In this document: piece by piece, positions 11,266 to 20,365 of the stretch
Layout of the letters: every line of letters starts with the position of its first letter
Numbering within the stretch: position 1 is the stretch's first letter
DNA from: Desmodesmus armatus
Taxonomy: Eukaryota > Chlorophyta > Chlorophyceae > Sphaeropleales > Scenedesmaceae
Length of the DNA: 64,000 nt
Direction of reading: 5' to 3'
Assembly: GCA_007449985.2 (NCBI GenBank)
Contig: VIIQ02000895.1
Span: forward strand, 248,001 to 312,000
Program-made: the position numbers and the translations under genes
The notes under the pieces: model-generated
Databases searched by the model: none
Seen by the model: the letters and a program-made list of their open reading frames with translations, nothing else
Told to the model about the DNA's origin: nothing

Positions 11266-14200
11266 CAACAGGGTCTGTAGGGAGGTACGATTGCCGGCAC
11301 TCATTAGGGCATCAGGACCTGCAACACAGGGTGTGTGCGCCACACGTTCCCTTGAGTTTTGAAATGCGCATGCTTTGCCTGCAGTTGATGCTTGAGCTCT
11401 GTGCCCACACACCCTGCAGGTTGTTGAGAAAACCACACGAAACGCCTTGGATGTCCTGGATTGGATTGGCTTGAAGCATGTAGGTAAGACTCCCTTGAGC
11501 TCCGTCTGCTACAGACATGCAACTGCCTCACCACCAGTCCTGCAACAGATGCATTTAACATTTGCTGCTGCGCGCCGGTTGATTGCCTGACAGGCAGTAT
11601 TTCTGTGGTGTCACTTCACAGTAGCTGCTGCTTTGCTGCTTTGCTGTTGTGTGCTTCCTGCAGATGTTGTCAAGGGCCAGGCCAGGCCTCTCATGCGGGA
11701 GACGGCACTCATCTGCCCTGAGATACATGGAGAAACAGGTGCGCAGCAGCAGCAGGAGCAAGGTTTGGTGCACCTTGATGAGGTGTCTGCACTCTGCTGA
11801 CTAGTGTCACTGGTGGTCCCACTTGCAGGTGATTGTGGGCGCAACACTACTCGCACACATATGGATCGTTGCTGGCGCAGATTTGCGCGTCCTGCTGCGC
11901 GCCTCAATGTAGCCCAGCTCCTGTTGTTGCCAAAGCAGACTGTTGCATGCTGTGGTTGCTCCATCCTATGAACGCTCACAGTCCCCCCTCCCCCCTTCCC
12001 TCGGCCAATCCCCCACCATTTTACTGTGACACCCCCCCCCCAGGCCTGGATGGTCCTCATGGTGGCCCAGTGTTGCCCCACAGCGGCAGGCAGCCGATCC
12101 CTGGCAAGGCAGCGATTGTGATGTTTGAGGCCATAGAGCAGCAGTACAGCCGAATTGTGCAACTGTGTAGACTAACACATCTGTTACTGCCAAAGCAAAC
12201 TGCTGCGTGCTGTGCTTCATGAATGAGAAGACTGCTCACAGTGCCCTCCCCCCTCCCCCACCACTCCCCCACCATCACTGTGACTCCCCCCCCCCCCCCC
12301 CAAGGTCTTGATGGTCCTCATGGTGGTCCAGTGCTGCCCCACAGCGGCAGGCAGCCGATCCCTGGCAAGGCAGCCATCGTAATGTTTGAGGCCATTGAGC
12401 AGCAGTACAGCCAGAACCCACAGGGGGGTCCAGTGCAGCTGATATGCACTGGTGCACTCAGCAATGCCGCTATGCTGCTGCTGCTATACCCAGAGGTCAA
12501 GCCATTGATAGAGATCACTATCATGGGTGGTGCTATGGGGGTGAGTGGGGTTGGACGTGGTCATCTGGGGGATCTGAGGGGTGGTACTGCAGGGCTTGCT
12601 CTTAGCTGCAGGGGTGGCGCTGACATGAACCCTAAAACCCAGTTCACATTGTACTTGGCAGGGTTGGATGGTAACGGCACTGTGTCCCAGCTGCAGGCAT
12701 ATGCTGCTAAGTTGCTGGGTTGTTGAGTGCCTTTGTGTGTGCTCCCCCACCTTTCACCATCAAATGAAGCTGACGGCAGGGTACTAGCTGCTAGCTGTTG
12801 TACTGATGGTGTGATTTGTGGCTGGCTTCCTTCCTGCAGGTGGGCAACACAGGACCTGTACAAGAGTTCAACATTCAGGTGGACCCAGGTAAGCACATGT
12901 TCCCAGCAGTACAACGCTGGCAAGGGGCACTAGGTTCACACGTCTGCACACCAGCCTGTCACAAGGTGTTTGATGATGCGGGCCTTCAGCTCAGAAGACT
13001 GTGCCACAGAGGGTGCGCGGGTATGGGATTGAATTTGGGGTGCACATGATTGCAGGGCGTATGCCATGTGTGGTGGAGGTATGAATGGGGATGTACTTGT
13101 GCATATATATAACCTGGTCACAGTGACATCAGCAGCAGCAAATCAGAACCCTTGCACATTGGCCGTCCTGCCCCTCAATGCTGGCTGCTGCTGTGTGGTG
13201 CACCTGCTGTTCCTTTGTTGTGCTGTGCCCTACAGAAGCGGCCAAGATCGTGTTTGATGCAGGTAGGCAGGTAGGTTGCTGCTTGTGGCACCATGCACTT
13301 TGATTGTTCCTTCCTCAGCGATAGCATGCCTGCGCATGCCGGGCTGGTTTCCTAGGATCTACCTACCCACACTATGTGAAAGTGCTGCAGCACGGCGGGA
13401 TGGATAGGGTGGGCGCCGTGTTTTGCTGCAGCAACGGCGGGATGGTGCAGGTCAAACACTGAGGGTACCGCCGCGGGCAACTGTTGTTACTTGTAAGTGC
13501 CGCACCACTGTACTGCGCTGTGCCTGTGCAGGTGTGCCGTTAACCATGGTGCCACTGGAGGTGACTCACACAGCCCTGGCCAGCCCTGCTGTGCTTCAGC
13601 GCATGTTCTGTAAGGGCGATGCTGTCAGCATTAGCCCCTTCAAGGCAATGGTGGAGCTGCTGCTGACCTTCTTTGAACAAACATACAGGTAATTGACTGA
13701 GTTGCTTTTGCCCAATGAGCCTTTTGTTGGCTCCCCAAACGGGCGATGTTCTGTGTAACATCCAATTACTGATTGACGGCTTCGGCAACTGCTAGGCGGG
13801 GGCTGATGGTACCGTAGTGACTGCGGCTGTAGTCTCCGTACAGCCATGTGTTTCGGCCGGTTGGAGGCGTGCGTGGCAGGTGCTGCTGCTTTACCAGCTG
13901 TGCGCAGACTCTTGGCGACCTTGCGAGAGTGTTTGGGTGGCAGGTCCTTGGTGGGGACTATCTTGTGGGGACTAGTTCAATGTTTAGGGTCTGTTGCAGG
14001 GGGGTCAGAAGAGGTCAAGGCAGCAGGCAGCGGCTCCATGCATGCTGCTGTAGGCTGCAGCACACTGTTTTGCAAGGGTTTGTTGCAGCTAGCTGGGACT
14101 GGTGACCTGTGCAGATGTGAGTGTGTGTGCTCAGCTCAGTGAGGTGCAAAAAGGATCACGTAAAGACATCAAGTAGCCCCAACCTATCATTACTGTTTGT

Positions 14201-15009
14201 GCTGTGTGAACGTGCAGGGAAGTCTTCAAGTTCTGCGATGGTGCACCCCTCCACGATCCGTGTGCAGTCGCAGCCGTCGTGGCCCCAGAGCTGTTTGAGG
14301 TACGCCCACAGTTGAGGGCTGTGTAGGTTTAGGGCCCTAAACCCTAAACCTCGGCAGCCTTTGGCTTGCTTTGTTGAATACATGCGCAGCAGAATTTCAA
14401 GGTGCTGTAAGTTCCGGTTAAGTACCCGACCTGATGCATGTTGTTACAGCCGCCTGCATTGAAGGCTTTGGGTGCTGTGCGACATGGCTGCACTGGTAAA
14501 ACATGATGAACGGTTGGCGAAGCAGCGCCCAGTGACCATGCCACACGGCCCCGCTAGCAGCAGCATACTCTGCCACCTGATCATTTTGCTGTATGATTGC
14601 CAACACTCAGGACCTGGAGGATGAGGTGCAGGCGCCACCCTGCAAGGTTTACACCCCTGACCATTGACCAGGCTAGGGGTACGCTCCACTGCCCCCCTCC
14701 CTACCCCACTCACCCCTGGCCCCATGCAATGCATCAGCCCTACTGGCCCACTGCCATTCACTTGCACACTGGCTTGTGTGTCTGCAGTTTGAGCTGATGC
14801 GTGTGGACATCGAAACCTGCAGCACAATCAGCCCTGGGCAGACTGTGTGCGACATCTGGCACCAGAGCAAGTTGCCCAAGAACTGCAGAGTGGCCAAGTC
14901 AATGGATGTGGGCAGGTTTTGGGAGCTTATGTTGGCAGCTATTGATGCAGCTGATGCTGCAGCACCGATGAACAAGGGCTGGAAGTCACTGACGGGGCAG
15001 GACAGCTAG
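10751..15009 (+). CDS. Inosine/uridine-preferring nucleoside hydrolase
   Basis: Ten exons join in exact phase: 10751-10802, 10881-10966, 11420-11483, 11664-11738, 12305-12540, 12840-12888, 13236-13262, 13532-13688, 14218-14299 and 14788-15009. They give 349 residues, normal for the family. Hallmarks are the N-terminal Asp cluster WLDCDPGHDDA (calcium and ribose binding), the ARPL block, [14 protein letters not shown], the [17 protein letters not shown] loop, [10 protein letters not shown] and the C-terminal [12 protein letters not shown]. The enzyme hydrolyses the N-glycosidic bond of nucleosides to base plus ribose in purine/pyrimidine salvage; no targeting signal is evident, so probably cytosolic. 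A 36-nt in-phase candidate exon (14611-14646) between the last two exons would add 12 residues and is uncertain. Intron 4 contains a duplicated exon copy (separate entry). Confidence 0.92.
11226..11259 (+). repeat. (CAG)n run in nucleoside hydrolase intron 2
   Basis: About 11 uninterrupted CAG triplets inside the intron between exons 2 and 3. CAG/CTG runs recur across the window in introns as well as exons. Confidence 0.9.
11921..12411 (+). repeat. Tandem duplication of an intron 3' end plus an exon start in the nucleoside hydrolase
   Basis: Copy A (about 11921-12150) and copy B (about 12181-12411) are offset by 260-261 bp. Both contain the CCAAAGCA..CTG block, a C-rich tract ending in a splice acceptor, and the exon text for [20 protein letters not shown] through QQYS. 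Only copy B (exon 5 from 12305) continues with the rest of the conserved exon. If the copy A acceptor at 12043 is used, the frame stays open to a TGA at 12220-12222 and the protein is truncated. Copy A is therefore a decayed duplicate or a poison-type alternative exon. Confidence 0.8.
14326..14352. repeat. Telomere-like heptamers arranged head to head
   Basis: GTTTAGGGCCCTAAAC is a perfect 16-bp palindrome joining TTTAGGG to CCCTAAA, followed at once by a further CCCTAAACC unit. TTTAGGG is the plant-type telomere unit, found in many green algae. It lies in the intron after exon 9 of the nucleoside hydrolase. Confidence 0.7.
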
Positions 15010-15105
15010 CCCTAGCTGGTACAATCAGCAAGCAGTGGTGGCCTTGCTGTTGTGCTCACCATCACCACTTCGTGAACTGCCAGGTTGAGTACTTTGTGTT
15101 CCTTG

Positions 15106-15110
15106 TGTAA
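15106..15110 (+). terminator. TGTAA poly(A) signal, nucleoside hydrolase
   Basis: TGTAA, 97 bp after the stop codon at 15009. Confidence 0.55.
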
Positions 15111-15374
15111 GGTAATTGCTTGATGGTCTTGAGAACAGAAGCATCAAATCACAAAAGAAACACCATCATGATGCACATAGATCTTGAGCCATCTGGGACC
15201 CATGACTCATAGGGTTTGCGGGGTTTGACTGTGGCCAATCGAGGCCCAGGACGGGGGCTGCACAGCCCAATTCGCTACATCCTTGAATCACATCATAACG
15301 CACGTGTCACCCTTGACTTTTAGCTTGCAGTCAACCAGGTCAGAGGCACACACATCTGCTGTACAGCAGAGACC

Positions 15375-17232
15375 ATGGCAACTGGTAAGCTGCAGCTAAG
15401 CTCTGACAGCGTCTGTACAAGTTGTAGTTTTTGTACGTGCCTGTACAACAAACAAGCGGCACAGCACAGCGATCAACGACCCCAAAGCTGCTGCGCGCGA
15501 AAGTCAAACATCGGCCCAGCTAGCCTCAGAGAAGTTATGGTGCTTTGTAGGACCAGTTTACACTTTCATATATACGTATCATACATCTTGCAGTGCTTCG
15601 TAGCCTCAGGTGCAGCTCCCTGCAACCGTGTCTGCTGCTGTCCCCCACCTGTCTGCTGCTGTTGCAGTCACACCTAGCAAGGCCGGCGCCAAGGCCCCAG
15701 TTGAGCTGGTCCTTGTGCCAGGCGAGAGTGAACTGCACAAGGCAAGGAGGAGCCATGGATGCTGCTTCAGGGCAGAGGTGAGTTGTATTGTCAGCAGTGC
15801 TGTACTGCAGTTGACTTGGGCACTAGGTCGCTCACAGCGCAGGTATCTGACGACGAAGTCACAGTGCATGCTGCATGACAGTGAAAGCTGATGGAATTCG
15901 CTCTCAGAACAATCCAAAACAGCAATCTTGTGCAGAACTGTGACGGCTGGCCAGCGAGTGTAGGCAATGCACGCAGCTTCACCATAGTTGCCCACAGCTA
16001 GCTCCCGTATGCCAGCCATGGACTCCTCCGTGAGCTTGCAGCTGTGCCAGTCCAGCACATGTATAGCTGTATGATAAAACCCACAACTGTCTGGCCCTGC
16101 TGCTGCACTTCTGTCCCTTAGGACAACATTGTTGTGACCAACCAGCGCGTCCAGTTCCTGTGGCGCCGTCACTTCTGTGGCATCACCCTGACCACCCTGG
16201 AGGAGGCCTTCAACCTGGATGACCTGCAGGTGTGTTGCCCAAGCCTGTCTATCCTGCATCCTTCACTCTGTCTGCTGCAAACCAATCCCACCTGAAAACA
16301 TTGCTGCAGCAAAAGTGGGTGCCCTAGATGGCATTGAGGATGCATGTGCAGCTAGCATACTATGAACATGCAACTCACATGCAAACCGTCTATGAGGCAG
16401 ACCAACATAGTCTGACAAGGATAGCAAACTGGGGAGTGCATCGGCGGCAGGTGTGTGACAGGGTGTGAGCAACGGCCCTACTTTTAGCAGTCCTCGTGGT
16501 TATAGACTTTTGGTATCAGGGGAAAGGGGGTGGTGTCAACAAGCAAGTGTGACCACCTGCATTGACGCAATATTTAGGACTCGCCAGCTGCATATGCCCT
16601 TCTAGTAGAGTCTGTTGGGCCTGACCAGGCCACCTGAGGTGCTGGCAGAGCAAGCTGGCCTTCTTGACTTTGTAGCAAGCTGAAATGATGCACATGCTAA
16701 CGAGAGCTGTTCCTTCCCCCTGCCTGTCACCCCTGTTCTGCTGACTGCAGTTTGTGGACCTCAACTATAACTGCGGCTGTTGCTGCTGCTGCTGTGGCGG
16801 CATGGTCCTGACGCTCAACTTCAGTCGCCCCCAGGTTGGTGCAGGGTTGACCTTAGTGCAGTCACGGCACACAGCGTGGTGACTAATCAACAATGCAGCC
16901 AGCTAGCCCTATTAGAGCCCTGGCCACCATGATCATGTAGACACTCCGATGGTCAAGTAACATAGTAACGTCTACCTTGTCGCAAGGTCTCCAGTGGAGA
17001 CAGTGAACTATGCACTAAAACAAAAAAAACTATGAACCGTCAGTCAGCTCCCCTGCTGATCACCTGCTGTGTGTGCCCTGCCACCCAGGCCAACATCATG
17101 GGCTGGCAGTCCAGTGCCAAGATCTCTGGCTGCAAGCGCAGCATCAAGCTGGCCAGGTCAGACGCACAGGAGGCATACAACCAGCTGCAGCACATGCTGC
17201 AGCAGAGGGCCACCAACAAGGCAAACAAGTGA
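15375..17232 (+). CDS. Small unrecognised protein with a six-cysteine run
   Basis: Five exons join in exact phase: 15375-15384, 15668-15777, 16122-16229, 16751-16834 and 17089-17232. They predict 151 residues ending in TGA. The order is: a short basic N terminus; a segment PVELVLVPGESELHKARR; a beta-rich-looking block NIVVTNQRVQFLWRRHFCG; then FVDLNYN followed by CG, six consecutive Cys and GG; then VLTLNFSRPQ; and a C-terminal helix-like Gln/Arg/Lys tail. The alternating strands before and after the Cys run suggest a PH-like small barrel with the cysteines in a loop (candidate palmitoylation or metal site), but this is inference. I cannot name a family. Exon 1 carries only ten coding bases, so the start is the least certain part. 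Confidence 0.7.
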
Positions 17233-17590
17233 TGACTGCAGCAATACGCGTGTATGCGCGGCAGCGGGATTGCAGTATAAGGTACTTGTGTTCACACTAT
17301 GTGGTACCCGTTGTGAGGTACGGGCACGACTAATGGATCTTCCAGGTGATAGGCATGTTGATTATCTTGGTGGCCTGGCTTCGCTGCCGTTTGGATTACT
17401 CCAACCAATACTGGTTGTGACCTGACTCAGTGGAGCCAATGCGGTATTGAGGTGATGTGCCTGGTGGAGCCTCCACAGTGTGAGTGCCTCTTGTCAGAGT
17501 CTTGGCATTGTGCAGCACAGGCTGTGTTGCTTCTGTGTTTGGCTTGGGAATGCGCGCCTGCAGTTTTGTGACACTGAGCACTATGATCTT

Positions 17591-17755
17591 ATGATGATTG
17601 CTGTGTCCGCTTTGCGCCCTGGGATCTTGCTGCCATTGTGCAATGGCAGACTGCATGTGTACCATCCGATTGCATCATGATGATTGCTGTTTCCGCTTTG
17701 CGCCCTGGGACCTTGCTGCCATTTTGCAATGGCAGATTGCATGTCACATGGTACC
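17591..17755. repeat. Diverged tandem duplication, 86-bp period
   Basis: ATGATGATTGCTGT(G/T)TCCGC begins at 17591 and again at 17677. The text then matches with few differences through GCAATGGCAGA(C/T)TGCATGT. Confidence 0.85.
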
Positions 17756-17873
17756 GGTACGGTACCACTCTTGCTGCATGATGCTGCATTACTATGTCTG
17801 CTGGTCATTGGTGTGAGATTCACAGATCCTTACGCACATGCGCGTACGTGCATGGCAGCTGCTTCTGCTAACC

Positions 17874-17878
17874 TGTAA
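17874..17878 (+). terminator. TGTAA motif downstream of the Cys-run gene
   Basis: TGTAA 640 bp after the stop at 17232. The distance makes it only a possible poly(A) signal. Confidence 0.25.
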
Positions 17879-18404
17879 ACGCCGTCTACAAGTTGCCAGG
17901 CCTCTTAGCGCAGTGGCAGGCTGTGTCAGACTGTGTGTGGCAACAAGTGCCTTGCCAAGGCTCACCGCTGACAATGACTGGTGCACGTGTGAAACTGCCC
18001 TCCTGTATACCACACTGCAACGAGTGTCAGGTGTTCAAACCATGCCATGGCTGTTGAACAGCAGCCCCTGCCAGCTAGGGCAGCTTGACAGGAGGTGCCA
18101 TAATGACTCCAACCTCAACTTATATTGCCCACTGGCCCTTGCCTGCCTCATACTCGAAACGTTGCAGCTGCCAGGCTGGTCAAAGGAAGGTCACGTGTCG
18201 CATGAGTAATGATCAGTCAACTGCCGGATGGACTCCTTCAAAGCCACAACGACGTTTCCAAGAACATACCACACACCAACAATTAAGAAAGAACAATTGT
18301 GTGTCCTTTCGCTGCCTTTGTAGTGTTGATTTCAAAAAGGTTGCTGATATTGGCTCTGCCCAAGATCTTCCGAGACCAGCTTTGACGCTTGTCAGCGAGT
18401 CAGG

Positions 18405-20331
18405 ATGTTGGTGCACGAGGCAGCGGTCGTAGGGAGTCCACCAGTGGCGATGTTTGGTGGTTCTCGTGGTAACAGGCCCGACTACAGCCATGCTGCTGAA
18501 TTGAGAGCAGCAGGCTTTTGCCTGGGTGCAGAGCCAACCTGCATGAGGGTGAGAGGCCGCTGCTTGACAGATACTCCTGATCAGTAAGAAATGCAGTGGC
18601 TCAGCTCCGGGAAGCAGATTGTACCAGCGATGGACACCCAACAGGCTGCGGCAGGCTTGCACATGCACATCCACAACACATTACTGTCCTGCCTGCAGCT
18701 GTCGAGGCTGCAAGTGCAAAAGAATTGGAAGTTTCTGTCCCACCACAGCGCCACCTACGCTTCCATCAATTACCCCCTCAAGACGTTCACACCACGAGGA
18801 CGCTGCAACTTTAATGTCAACCTTAGGACAGGTGTGGCCCTGCCACAGTCCATGTGTAGTCCCCAATCCCCAGCTTGGCCACGTCGTATGGCCAATTTAT
18901 GGGCGCAGCAGCTGCAGTGTCCAGTGTGTAACAGTACCACCACTGCTGTGCCACAGTGTGACATCATGCAACACGCAGTAGGGTAGCTGTTGTTGAGCTG
19001 TTGGCATCTGCATCAGGGCTTTTTGCTGGCATACTGCGCATGGGGTCACCTCGCATGTGCACAGTGATTGATCAACTGTCACAAGGTTGCATTGGTGGTT
19101 GGGGTCCAGCACTTCAGCACCTGCTTCGTTAATGTCAGCAGTGCATGTCCCAACAGTGACTGCCCTTGTGCCTTCTGTTTGCTGCTTGCAATAAAGACTA
19201 CACCACTGAGTTCAACATACCAGCAGACCACAGGGTGCGGCGTGTGTGTGTAGCAGCAGAAGGAGAGCGTGCACGGTTGCCTAGGGACCGTGGTTTGACC
19301 TTTCTCGAGATTGAGACAGTGCCAGGTACAATGGAACGGAGAGGGTCGGGTTGGGCATGTATTCTCCTTGCAGTTGCCAAAGGGGTGCTGCTGCGGTCAG
19401 TCCATAGCGACAACATGCCTAGCACATGAGCTCTGCACAAGTGGCTATTGCATGCAAACTGGTCACCACACCGCCAAAACTTGACATCAGGAGACGCCTA
19501 CATGTGTGTCCAAGCTCCTGTCACATTCACACGTTGTTGGGTGTGCTTGTCGCCTGCAGTGAATGAATTAGAGGACAGCCACCCTCAAGTGACATCCATC
19601 GGCTGTTGCCGCTTGCACACTGGCGATCTCCTGCGGCCTGGCACCCACAAATGGGATGACGGTGATCTGTGCAGGGTGAGCATGCGATGCACTGCAGTGC
19701 AGTGTGTGTTTTACGTGCACGGCAGGATAGCATAGGCTTGTGTGAGGGCCCACATCATGAGAGAGCCAGAGTTCAATGGGCTTGCATTCTTTGCCTGTCT
19801 CATTGAGTTGGACTGGGCAGCTTGTGGGGTATTGACCCTGAAATTGTGTTGTATGGACAACAACTTCAGCAGTACCAAAGTGTGCACATTCTCCCCACCG
19901 AGCCGGTATAGGAAGTTTTGCTGAATTGTGGCCAGCAACAAATGGGCCAGCCTACCCTTGGAGGTCTTATTTGCTGATGCTGTCAAAGCTGAGGAAGCTG
20001 ATGCCCTCATGCATGCTGCTGGGGATGGGTTGCCCAAAACATCCGGACTGTTCCTTGTTGCGCTTTCGAATGACTACCACGATGTCTACCCTGATGCGTC
20101 CTGTGACACTGATACCCCGGGTTGGGGCATGAGCCTTGCTGGCTCCCTACGGGGTGTTCAGGCACGTCTTGTGAACCATGTAGCAGTAACAGGGACAGTC
20201 ATTGAGGGTGCAGGGGCTTTGCATACCCAGGCCCCCCTGTGTGGTCCTTGTGGCGGTGCTGCAAATGAGGAGCACCGTCACTTTTGGCTCAGCATTTCTT
20301 GCTGACCGTATGTGGCCAGCCTCACTGCTGA

Positions 20332-20365
<34 letters not shown>

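Larger units (their letters stand above)
17233..18404. other. Intergenic region with an 86-bp tandem duplication
   Basis: No supported gene. It contains the tandem duplication at 17591-17755 and a TGTAA motif at 17874-17878, the first downstream of the Cys-run gene. It presumably also holds the promoter of the gene starting at 18405. Confidence 0.5.

Noticed and set aside
15606..16259. 217-codon - strand open frame
   Set aside because: It lies antisense to two exons and an intron of the Cys-run gene and shows no recognisable protein or splice logic.
19928..20305. 125-codon open frame between exons of the 18.4-22.6 kb gene
   Set aside because: No acceptor fits its frame, part of it is the dispersed repeat, and the flanking exons join in phase without it.
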